DNA from: Campylobacterota bacterium
GTDB taxonomy: Bacteria; Campylobacterota; Campylobacteria; Campylobacterales; Sulfurovaceae
NCBI GenBank assembly: GCA_030595845.1
Contig: JAUVCL010000131.1
Coordinates: 1 to 5,459 of the forward strand
Direction: 5' to 3'
Length of the DNA: 5,459 bases
Part shown: one piece after another, positions 1 to 5,085 of the stretch
Numbering within the stretch: position 1 is the stretch's first letter
Layout of the letters: every line of letters starts with the position of its first letter
Notes under the pieces: model-generated
Databases searched by the model: none
Seen by the model: only the letters and a program-made list of their open reading frames with translations
Told to the model about the DNA's origin: nothing
Translations under genes and position numbers: made by a program

Positions 1-1
1 A

Positions 2-1141
2 CTAAGTAAATATCCGGAAATCCAGGTAACGCTGATAGATCAGCATCCTTACCATTTTTTGCAGACAGAGGGCTATGAACTTATTTCTAGCAACACTTCC
101 TTTAAAGAGACCATCGTGAGTCTCCCTGCTTTGTGTGCGAACTATGAAAATGTCACTTTTAGACATAGTGCGGTAATCTCCATCATCCCTCCCAAGAAAA
201 TCATTCTTCTAAATGATGGGGAGCTGCCTTACGACACACTTATCATTGCAGTTGGGAGTGTTACCAAGCTCTTTAAATGTGATGATAATGTTTACAACTA
301 CTCAAGTGGAGCAAAAAGCCTTAGAGGTGCTTTACGACTTAATCAATTTTTTCAGGATGAACTCTATAAACGACTCGAATCAGACAAAAAAGCCAAAGAA
401 AGTTTTAACATCATTGTAGGTGGTGCAGGCCTTTCAGGTGTGGAAATAGCAGCAGGTATGCAAGACTTTTTCAACCATTATTACAGATCTAATGCCCTAT
501 CCTGTGCCACATTACACATACACCTCATCGCAAGCCGTGAGACTGTACTTAATGGTATGCATCCCTCCATCATACAAACGACTACCAAAAGGCTAAAAAA
601 ACTGCGTGTAAAAGTACATACCCAAAGTCGTATAGACTCTATACATGAGCATGAGGCCATCTTGACTAATGGTACCAAGATCAATTTTGACTTTATGATA
701 TTTGCAGGAGGAACAACAACAGCTCCCTGTCTCAATGATCTAAACTTCGAGAAAACACCCAAAGGACAATTTGTAGTAGATGAGTATCTCAGAACTAAAG
801 AAGATAGTTCCATATACATCGTAGGTGACACAGCAGCACTCAATGACAAGAAAGGAAATCCTCTACCCCCTACTGCACAAACTGCCATCAAAAGTGGAGA
901 CTTGGCTGCAATTAATATCATACATGCACTTAAAGATAAAAAACTTCAAAGGGCTGATTTGAAAATAGAAGGGATCGCCATTGCTTTAGGTGGAACCTAT
1001 GCGGTGATAGACTTGGGGTTTATACGCGTGAACGGATACTTGGCCTATCTTATTAAAAAACTCATAGAACGACTCTATAAGTGGCCGCTTTGGTGGTTAG
1101 CAGCCAAAGGTTTTAAAAAAATAGAAATATGTGAGATCTAA
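2..1141 (+). CDS. Type II NADH:quinone dehydrogenase-like FAD oxidoreductase, 5'-partial
   Basis: Membrane-associated single-subunit flavoenzyme of the NDH-2 family, expected to pass electrons from NAD(P)H via FAD to quinone without proton pumping. The frame is open from base 2, so the TTG at 59 is not the true start. The 379 visible residues begin inside the first Rossmann fold (VTLIDQHPYHF), and the N-terminal GxGxxG loop, probably about 20 residues, lies outside the window. Visible marks are the NAD(P)-binding loop GGAGLSGVE (visible residues about 140-148), the FAD-contacting YIVGDTAAL (about 272-280) followed by PPTAQTA (about 289-295), and the C-terminal LGGTYAV. The tail is rich in Leu, Trp, Tyr and Lys (YLAYLIKKLIERLYKWPLWW), as in the amphipathic membrane anchor of NDH-2 enzymes. 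A sulfide:quinone reductase is a more distant alternative, but the PPTAQ segment and tail favour NDH-2. The stop TAA overlaps the stop of the convergent gene. Confidence 0.88.
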   Translation, partial: LSKYPEIQVTLIDQHPYHFLQTEGYELISSNTSFKETIVSLPALCANYENVTFRHSAVISIIPPKKIILLNDGELPYDTLIIAVGSVTKLFKCDDNVYNYSSGAKSLRGALRLNQFFQDELYKRLESDKKAKESFNIIVGGAGLSGVEIAAGMQDFFNHYYRSNALSCATLHIHLIASRETVLNGMHPSIIQTTTKRLKKLRVKVHTQSRIDSIHEHEAILTNGTKINFDFMIFAGGTTTAPCLNDLNFEKTPKGQFVVDEYLRTKEDSSIYIVGDTAALNDKKGNPLPPTAQTAIKSGDLAAINIIHALKDKKLQRADLKIEGIAIALGGTYAVIDLGFIRVNGYLAYLIKKLIERLYKWPLWWLAAKGFKKIEICEI

Positions 1142-1506
1142 AGATCTATAGCATATTGCTTCAATGTCTCCAGATCTATCAGTTCAAGCATTTTCATATG
1201 TGTGGCATGTATAAATATCTGTGGTGCCATACCGTTTAAATGTGCTTGCACAAAAGAGTGTCCGCCCAAACACCAGCTTTGTCCTGGTTTTACACCTGCA
1301 AACTCATACTCCGGCATAGGCGTAGATAGATCATTACCCACTTTTTTTGAATAGGCTAAAAACTCTTCCGTTGCATAGATACATACGGCATGTACTGCAG
1401 GGTTATGCTCTCCTGTATTGCATGATCCATCTCTATGAAAACCGGTTAACGGTTTTAAAGAACATGGCTCCAAAGGTTCGCCCAAAACGTTTAATGATTC
1501 ATCCAT
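1138..1506 (-). CDS. DUF2237 family protein
   Basis: Small soluble protein of 122 residues, the usual length for DUF2237, a family of unknown biochemical function. The match is clear along its length: NVLGEPLEPC near the N-terminus, PLTGFHRDGSCNTG (residues 19-32), HAVC (39-42), GNDLSTP (57-63), KPGQSWCL (73-80) and a C-terminal ATHMKMLELIDLETLKQYA. Conserved cysteines are C15, C29, C42 and C79, which could bind metal or form a redox site; that is inference. The ATG at 1506 is preceded by AAGGAA on the minus strand (1511-1516), a good ribosome binding site. There is no signal peptide. It follows the frameshifted exported-protein gene after 32 bp and is probably cotranscribed with it. Its stop TAG overlaps the stop of the convergent NADH dehydrogenase gene by 4 bases. 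Confidence 0.85.
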   Translation of the reverse strand: MDESLNVLGEPLEPCSLKPLTGFHRDGSCNTGEHNPAVHAVCIYATEEFLAYSKKVGNDLSTPMPEYEFAGVKPGQSWCLGGHSFVQAHLNGMAPQIFIHATHMKMLELIDLETLKQYAIDL

Positions 1507-1538
1507 AGTATTCCTTAGTCATATTTGGGAAAGTATAG

Positions 1539-1986
1539 CTAAAATGCACAACCCTTTGGTAAAGGACTCTGTTTTTCTAACTTTTGAGGAAAAGTGGGTA
1601 GTTCTGTGGCATGTTTAAAACCTTTAGCTACTGAACCCTTCAGGACATCACCTACATAACCCAATTTATTCATATGCCCACGTACATATACAATATCATA
1701 TTTTTTAATATTCACTGCTCCACCCGAACGTGTAAAAGGTTGTGTATCTGGATGGGAGTGCACAAAGTATACGTCTATAAAGTAATTCTCCCTTCTCACT
1801 CAAAACTTCCCACCAGTCAGTATATTGGGCACATCCTGTCTCTGTACTTTTAAGAGTCACCGCAAAACGATATGCACCATCATCTCCTGAGGTTTTTACG
1901 TCGATGACATTTGCATAGATATCATTTGCATGTCCCATACTTACTAAAAATGTTATTACAATCATTATACTTTTCAGATTCATCAT
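1539..1986 (-). pseudogene. Small exported protein gene split by a one-base frameshift
   Basis: Two overlapping minus-strand frames join into one plausible 148-residue protein. The first gives residues 1-74, beginning MMNLKSIMIVITFLVSMGHA, a typical signal peptide with likely cleavage after GHA, then the mature part through DWWEVLSEKGELLYRRIL. The second resumes with VHSHPDTQPFTRSGG and runs to GCAF and a TAG stop. The fusion reads smoothly if one A is removed from the AAA run at 1764-1766. The DWWEVL, GELL, HPDTQPFTRS layout recalls a family of small exported proteins with WEV and QPFTRS motifs, which I know only as uncharacterised. ATG at 1986 or 1983 is served by GAGGAA (1993-1998). Unshifted, translation would end at 1705 after 93 residues with an unrelated tail. 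It is either a broken gene or a sequencing error; programmed frameshifting is less likely because no slippery heptamer is seen. Confidence 0.75.
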
Positions 1987-2012
1987 TACTCATTCCTCAT
2001 ACAATATAAAGT

Positions 2013-2018
2013 ATTTTA
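2013..2018 (-). promoter_or_regulatory. Candidate -10 box for the exported protein and DUF2237 genes
   Basis: On the minus strand this reads TAAAAT, which fits the TANAAT -10 pattern of Campylobacterota sigma-70 promoters. It would start transcription near 2006 and leave about 20 bases of leader holding the GAGGAA ribosome binding site at 1993-1998. No -35 hexamer is evident, so the call rests on the -10 match and its position only. Confidence 0.35.
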
Positions 2019-2037
2019 GCATACATTTGTATTTTGA

Positions 2038-2043
2038 TATAAT
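2038..2043 (+). promoter_or_regulatory. TATAAT -10 box of the WD40 gene; leaderless start predicted
   Basis: A perfect TATAAT ends 6 bases before the ATG at 2050, so the expected transcription start falls on or next to the A of the start codon. No Shine-Dalgarno sequence is present before the ATG. No good -35 hexamer is seen, but there is a 12-bp near-palindrome ATACATTTGTAT at 2021-2032 just upstream. The reading is a leaderless mRNA; the box match is seen directly, the start site is inferred. Confidence 0.55.
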
Positions 2044-2049
2044 ACTTTC

Positions 2050-3021
2050 ATGTATAACATATTCATAGTATTCTTTCTACTCATCAGTACCAACTATGCA
2101 AAAGATATCAAGCCCATTGCTACACTTCAGACCTCTGGTCTGGTAAGTGACTTTGTGGAAGACAATGGTTTACTTTATGTAGCCACAGATGCCGGTGTTG
2201 TAGATATCATAGATCTCTTTTCACAAGAAATAGTCTCACAGATCAGCTTTGAACCACTCCAAAGCATGAGGGGCGATACTGTGCCTGTTCGTGTCAACAG
2301 TATAGACAGACATGAGGGTAAAACACTTCTTGTAACCTCTGGCATCTCTGCGTACAGAAATGTATGGATACACGATGGTAAAGAATTAACCAAGATCATT
2401 GATGAGGAAAAGCGTCTCATGCCTAAACATGCTTTCTTTACTGCTCAGGGGAAGATCATACTTGGCACCTTTGGGTCAGAGGTCGTACTTTATGATAATA
2501 ATGAGGATTATAAAGTATATAATAGCCAGGTCTCAGAGAGTACCATGGGCGGTATGGCACTGAGTATAGATAAAAAAAAGATGGTCGTCTCTGATGAGAG
2601 TGGCACAGTAAGACTCATAGATGTCAATAGTTCAAAAATAGAAAAAACCTTATCTTCAGAACATGTAGATAACGTCTATGCTGTAGCGTACAGTAAAGAT
2701 GTCATTCTCACCGCAGGACAGGACAGACGTGTAGGAATCTACACAGACAACAATGCCTTTCATCTCAAAAGTGACTTTTTGGTCTATTGTGTAGGCATAA
2801 GCCCCAGTGCCAAGATAGGTATCTACTCAAGTGGTATAGAACATGATCTACAAATATTTACAACCAAAGACGGAAAAAAAACAGACCGTCTCATAGGACA
2901 TCAAGCCACACCGACCAAGATTATGTTCACTACTGAAAATACACTCATCACTGCAGGTGATGAATATACTATATACTTCTGGGTTCTTAAGGAAAATACA
3001 CCTATCAAATTAGCTCTTTAA
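2050..3021 (+). CDS. Exported WD40-repeat protein, NapL-like
   Basis: Predicted periplasmic beta-propeller protein of 323 residues. It starts with a short hydrophobic signal peptide (MYNIFIVFFLLISTNYA, cleavage likely after A17) lacking the usual N-terminal lysines. Degenerate WD40 blades follow, with ends recognisable at DAGVVDIIDLF (47-57), DESGTVRLIDV (182-192), GQDRRVGIYT (223-232) and, with the canonical Trp, GDEYTIYFWVL (303-313). From memory of the family, order and phrases such as LYVATDAGVVDI, ADESG and NVY.V.Y...VILTAGQDRR resemble NapL, the WD40 protein of periplasmic nitrate reductase clusters in Campylobacter and relatives. No other nap gene is in the window, so the role in nitrate reduction is uncertain; it may be an orphan paralogue acting as a scaffold. 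Its ATG has no Shine-Dalgarno and lies just after a TATAAT. Codons 51-70 recur as a degenerate copy at 4376-4434. It converges with the SDR gene across 8 bp. Confidence 0.78.
   Translation: MYNIFIVFFLLISTNYAKDIKPIATLQTSGLVSDFVEDNGLLYVATDAGVVDIIDLFSQEIVSQISFEPLQSMRGDTVPVRVNSIDRHEGKTLLVTSGISAYRNVWIHDGKELTKIIDEEKRLMPKHAFFTAQGKIILGTFGSEVVLYDNNEDYKVYNSQVSESTMGGMALSIDKKKMVVSDESGTVRLIDVNSSKIEKTLSSEHVDNVYAVAYSKDVILTAGQDRRVGIYTDNNAFHLKSDFLVYCVGISPSAKIGIYSSGIEHDLQIFTTKDGKKTDRLIGHQATPTKIMFTTENTLITAGDEYTIYFWVLKENTPIKLAL
2200..2258 (+). repeat. Source copy of the 59-bp duplicated segment (inside the WD40 gene)
   Basis: This stretch, codons 51-70 (VDIIDLFSQEIVSQISFEPL), is repeated in the same orientation at 4376-4434 with 51 of 59 positions identical by eye. 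The first 46 positions have only 3 differences. It is the intact member, since it sits in an open coding frame. Confidence 0.85.
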
Positions 3022-3029
3022 TCATCACT

Positions 3030-3872
3030 CTATTTTCTGCACACACCAAGTAAATCAATCAATGCATCTTCAATCTCAGTATACTCAAATTCAAAACCTA
3101 ACTCTAATAATCTTTTAGGATATATCTCTTTCGAATCTGTCAAGATACAAGATGCTTCACCAAATATAAGCTTCAACACAAATGTAGGCATAGGAATGAT
3201 CGTAGGCCGCCTAAGTACCTTCCCTAATGCTTTAGTGAATGTTGTATTAGATACGGGATGTTGTGACACAGCATTAAATACACCCTCTTTTCTATGGACT
3301 ATCAAGAACTGATATATCTTCATTAAATCATTCATCGCTATCCAAGATGTCATCATCTTCCCATCTCCGATAATACCACCTAATCCTAAGTTAAAAGGCA
3401 GTAACATTTTATGTAATGCACCACCATCCTTAGCTAAGACAACACCAAGTCTTATGATGGATGTAGGCTTACTACACTTCATTGCTTCTTTTTCCCAATC
3501 AGTACATAATGTAGCTAAAAAATCATCTGTGCGTGTACTCGAAGATTCATCACATACTTTATGATTTGGATAAATGCCTATGGCAGATGTAGAGATAAAA
3601 TATTTTACACTACTAAGATTAATAGCATCAACAAGCTTCTTCGTTGTCTCTATCCGACTTTTGTATAGTAAATCTTTATATTTAGTATTCCAGCGCTTTA
3701 CAATCGGTGCACCCGCAAGGTTAATGACCACTTCAACATCTTTTAACTTGTGGTAAATTTCTTCTACATTTTCATCGCGATTTAATACAATCACATCAGA
3801 AAATAGATTCTGTAAATGTGTACCAACAAAGCCATTGGCACCTACAATAGCTATTTTATAATTTTTTTTCAT
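3030..3872 (-). CDS. TIGR01777-family epimerase/oxidoreductase (SDR39U1-like, YfcH type)
   Basis: Cytoplasmic extended-SDR protein of 280 residues, near the usual 290-300. The N-terminal Rossmann loop is GANGFVG (11-17). It is followed by NLAGAPIVKRWNTKYKDLL (51-69), SRIETTKKLVDAI (72-84), STSAIGIYP (94-102), RLGVVLAKDGGALHKMLLPF, and a TSWIAMNDL segment typical of this family. The C-terminus carries the DUF1731-like end GEAS..LTDSKEIYPKRLLELGFEFEYTEIEDAL. Substrate is unknown for the family; NAD(P)-dependent sugar-nucleotide or quinone chemistry has been suggested. An in-frame TTG at 3887 would add five residues, but GGAG (3880-3883) lies 7 bases before the ATG at 3872, so that ATG is preferred. 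Position 102 is Pro where relatives usually have Gly (GYYG). It lies 24 bp after the VOC gene and is presumably cotranscribed with it. Confidence 0.88.
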   Translation of the reverse strand: MKKNYKIAIVGANGFVGTHLQNLFSDVIVLNRDENVEEIYHKLKDVEVVINLAGAPIVKRWNTKYKDLLYKSRIETTKKLVDAINLSSVKYFISTSAIGIYPNHKVCDESSSTRTDDFLATLCTDWEKEAMKCSKPTSIIRLGVVLAKDGGALHKMLLPFNLGLGGIIGDGKMMTSWIAMNDLMKIYQFLIVHRKEGVFNAVSQHPVSNTTFTKALGKVLRRPTIIPMPTFVLKLIFGEASCILTDSKEIYPKRLLELGFEFEYTEIEDALIDLLGVCRK

Positions 3873-3879
3873 GAGACTA

Positions 3880-3883
3880 CTCC
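3880..3883 (-). promoter_or_regulatory. Ribosome binding site deciding the SDR start
   Basis: GGAG on the minus strand, 7 bases before the ATG at 3872. It falls within the codons that a TTG start at 3887 would translate, so it supports the shorter protein beginning MKKNYKIAIVG. Confidence 0.7.
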
Positions 3884-3896
3884 ACAATTAATACAA

Positions 3897-4310
3897 CTAA
3901 GCATCAAATACTGTCCCCAAATCTTTAAAGCCTTTTATCTCTATAGGGTTTCCAGAAGGGTCAGTAAAGAACATTATATGCTGTTCTCCTACTTCATCAA
4001 CAAATCTAGCAGTAGGTGGGATGATAAACTCCACTCCTCCATCTTCAAGTCTCTGAGCGAATATATTCCAGTCTGTAAGTTCTAGCACCACACCCAAATG
4101 AGGCATGGCTACCATGTGTTCTCCCACTTTTCCAGTATGTGCCACCTTAAAAGGTTCTCCCAAGTGCATAGATATCTGATGCCCAAAAAAGTTAAAATCA
4201 ACCCAAGTCTCAGTACTTCTACCTTGCGTGCAGCCCAATACCTCACTGTAAAACTTTTTTGTCTCTTCTAGGTCTGTTACATTGTATGCCATGTGAAAAA
4301 GTGATTTCAT
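3897..4310 (-). CDS. VOC-family protein, extradiol-dioxygenase-like
   Basis: Single-domain vicinal oxygen chelate protein of 137 residues, very like the predicted small extradiol dioxygenase family COG3565. Two beta-alpha-beta-beta-beta modules are visible: FHMAYNVTDLEETKKFYSEVLGC at the N-terminus, and a second beginning PHLGVVLELTDWNIFAQRL. Probable metal ligands, by family position, are H6, H71 and E124 (NPIEI). WVDFNFFGHQ (36-45), GEQHIMFFTDPSGNP (108-122) and the preceding RF are characteristic. The substrate is not known; a glyoxalase or fosfomycin-type role is less likely given the family match. A longer reading from ATG 4334 adds eight residues, but AAGGAA (4317-4322) stands 6 bases before ATG 4310, which is preferred. 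It lies upstream of the SDR gene and downstream of the flavoprotein gene, with a relic-bearing gap before it. Confidence 0.87.
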   Translation of the reverse strand: MKSLFHMAYNVTDLEETKKFYSEVLGCTQGRSTETWVDFNFFGHQISMHLGEPFKVAHTGKVGEHMVAMPHLGVVLELTDWNIFAQRLEDGGVEFIIPPTARFVDEVGEQHIMFFTDPSGNPIEIKGFKDLGTVFDA

Positions 4311-4316
4311 CTCTAT

Positions 4317-4322
4317 TTCCTT
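4317..4322 (-). promoter_or_regulatory. Ribosome binding site deciding the VOC start
   Basis: AAGGAA on the minus strand, 6 bases before the ATG at 4310. It sits inside the extra codons of the longer frame from 4334 and so favours the start MKSLFHMAYNV, which also matches the normal N-terminus of the family. Confidence 0.75.
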
Positions 4323-4375
4323 TGCATTTATCATATCACATTTTAATATATGAGTGTTTTGGGGTTATAATACAA

Positions 4376-4434
4376 GTAGATATCATAGATCTTTTTTTAC
4401 AAAAAATAGTCTCACAGATCAAATTTTATCCGCT
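4376..4434 (+). pseudogene. Degenerate fragment of the WD40 (NapL-like) gene in an intergenic gap
   Basis: This is a 59-bp direct-repeat copy of WD40 gene bases 2200-2258. 51 of 59 positions agree by eye, including 43 of the first 46. In the corresponding frame it reads VDIIDLFLQKIVSQIKFYPL against VDIIDLFSQEIVSQISFEPL, so the frame is still open, but there is no start codon, ribosome site or neighbouring WD40 sequence. Three of the four differences in the first 47 positions are C to T and the last is G to A, if the first base after the strong block is counted, consistent with decay towards AT. The rest of the 110-bp gap (4335-4444) holds a plus-strand TATAAT at 4366-4371 and several weak minus-strand -10-like sequences; no terminator is seen. 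The likely origin is a lost paralogue or a partial duplication. Confidence 0.75.
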
Positions 4435-4444
4435 GGAGGCTAGA

Positions 4445-4993
4445 TTAACTCAATTTCAACACATTGGTTTCTACACCATCAAGTGTCTCAACATTATTCT
4501 CAGCCCAATACTCTTCTATCCCCTCGCGACCCTTTTTATCTGACCACTTTTTAAGCGTATCCCGTTCTTTAATGAACTCGTACTGTGGCACGGCGTAACC
4601 ACAAGAAGTCAGCACAAGTTCTACTTTCATCTCAAAAAACTGCCTAGTACCTACTTGCTTCTCAAAGTGTACTGACATTTCTTCCCATCTAGCATCTTTA
4701 TGATGTATGACAGTAGCTTTACCATAGAGTTTGAGTATCATCGGTGCTTTGTCATAAGAGTTAAACATCACAGTCATTCGTCCATTTTCTTGTACATGCG
4801 CTGATGTTTCATTACCTGATCCAGTAAGGTTTAGCCATACTACTGTGTTTTCATCTACTATCTTAAAAGTATCCATACCTTTAGGAGAAACGTTGATGAA
4901 GCCATCTGCCCCTGCACTTCCTATCACAAACATTTTTTGTGCTTCTATAAATGTCTTGTGTCCTTCATTTATACTGTCAAATTTTACTGCCAT
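4445..4993 (-). CDS. Pyridoxamine 5'-phosphate oxidase-family flavoprotein
   Basis: Cytoplasmic FMN-binding split-barrel protein of 182 residues. The N-terminal half matches the PNPOx-like family well: FIEAQKMFVIGSAGADGFINVSPKGMDTF (residues 15-43) with the SPKG motif, then LNLTGSGNETSAHVQENGRMTVMF (54-77), then LKLYGKATV. The C-terminal part (SCGYAVPQYEF, KKWSDKKGREGIEEYW) is the tail typical of this subgroup, which lacks the substrate-binding signature of true PdxH. It is therefore unlikely to make pyridoxal phosphate; an FMN- or F420-type reductase or oxidative-stress role is possible but unproven. ATG 4993 is preceded by AAGGA (5000-5004) at 6 bases. It diverges from a TetR-family gene, which suggests control by that regulator, and lies upstream of the VOC and SDR genes on the same strand. 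Confidence 0.87.
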   Translation of the reverse strand: MAVKFDSINEGHKTFIEAQKMFVIGSAGADGFINVSPKGMDTFKIVDENTVVWLNLTGSGNETSAHVQENGRMTVMFNSYDKAPMILKLYGKATVIHHKDARWEEMSVHFEKQVGTRQFFEMKVELVLTSCGYAVPQYEFIKERDTLKKWSDKKGREGIEEYWAENNVETLDGVETNVLKLS

Positions 4994-5014
4994 ATTTTAT
5001 CCTTATTGGATTTA

Positions 5015-5020
5015 ATTGTA
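5015..5020 (-). promoter_or_regulatory. Candidate -10 box for the PNPOx-like gene
   Basis: TACAAT on the minus strand fits TANAAT. It predicts a transcript starting near 5008 with a leader of about 15 bases that includes the AAGGA site at 5000-5004. No convincing -35 is present. The box overlaps operator-like site 1. Confidence 0.4.
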
Positions 5021-5035
5021 CCAAATAGTACATAA
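5016..5035. promoter_or_regulatory. Operator-like site 1 (probable TetR-family binding site)
   Basis: Contains the dyad TGTAC (5017-5021), six bases, then GTACA (5028-5032), with an additional inner A-T pair. The 20-bp stretch matches 15 of 20 positions of site 2 in the same orientation. It overlaps the candidate -10 box of the PNPOx-like gene, a position suited to repression. Assignment to the adjacent TetR protein is inferred from proximity. Confidence 0.5.
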
Positions 5036-5064
5036 ATTTATAATAACCCTTGACATTTATGTAC
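5028..5064. repeat. 10-bp perfect inverted repeat in the divergent promoter region
   Basis: GTACATAAAT at 5028-5037 is the exact reverse complement of ATTTATGTAC at 5055-5064, with 17 bases between. Beyond the outer ends, several further positions also pair (13 of 15 when arms are extended by five). It links the two operator-like sites and encloses the -35 hexamer of the regulator promoter. Confidence 0.7.
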
Positions 5065-5079
5065 CACTTAGTCTATAAT
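5050..5079 (+). promoter_or_regulatory. Near-consensus sigma-70 promoter of the TetR gene
   Basis: TTGACA (5050-5055), an 18-bp spacer and TATAAT (5074-5079) form an almost ideal housekeeping promoter. The box ends 6 bases before the ATG at 5086, so the transcript is predicted to be leaderless. A second TATAAT at 5039-5044 could start a longer transcript near 5051. Confidence 0.7.
5059..5078. promoter_or_regulatory. Operator-like site 2 (probable TetR-family binding site)
   Basis: Shares GTACCA..TAGT with site 1 in direct orientation, 43 bp away, about four helical turns. Its dyad is weaker than that of site 1 (TGTAC against GTCTA). It covers the end of the spacer and most of the TATAAT of the regulator promoter, so binding would block it, consistent with autorepression. 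Confidence 0.45.
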
Positions 5080-5085
5080 GCTTTT

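Larger units (their letters stand above)
2008..2048. repeat. 8-bp inverted repeat spanning the divergent promoter region
   Basis: AAAGTATT at 2008-2015 is the exact reverse complement of AATACTTT at 2041-2048. The arms bracket the -10 boxes of both divergent genes, and a shorter palindrome (ATACA/TGTAT, 2021-2025 and 2028-2032) lies between them. It could be a regulator site, but in such AT-rich DNA an 8-bp match may be chance. Confidence 0.3.

Noticed and set aside
481..921. 146-codon minus-strand open frame
   Set aside because: It lies wholly antisense to the well-recognised NADH dehydrogenase and resembles no family I know.
1134..1147. AGATCT-AA-AGATCT quasi-palindrome at the convergent gene ends, as a bidirectional terminator
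   Set aside because: The loop would be two bases, the stem is short and not GC-rich, and no T-run follows on either strand. AGATCT also occurs elsewhere in the window.
1764..1770. Programmed ribosomal frameshift in the exported protein
   Set aside because: No slippery heptamer, internal Shine-Dalgarno or downstream structure was seen at the shift point. Mutation or sequencing error is simpler.
1705..1799. The two halves of the exported protein as separate overlapping genes
   Set aside because: The second half would start at a GTG inside the first without a clear ribosome site, and the halves join into one protein with a single-base correction.
4391..4406. T-run, AC, A-run as a possible terminator hairpin
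   Set aside because: The arms are only A-T pairs with a two-base centre, which cannot form a stable stem-loop, and the T and A runs are explained by decay of the duplicated WD40 segment.
4259..4543. 94-codon plus-strand open frame covering the WD40 relic
   Set aside because: It starts at a TTG inside the antisense of the VOC gene, has no ribosome site, and overlaps two real minus-strand genes. Only the 59-bp relic within it has meaning.
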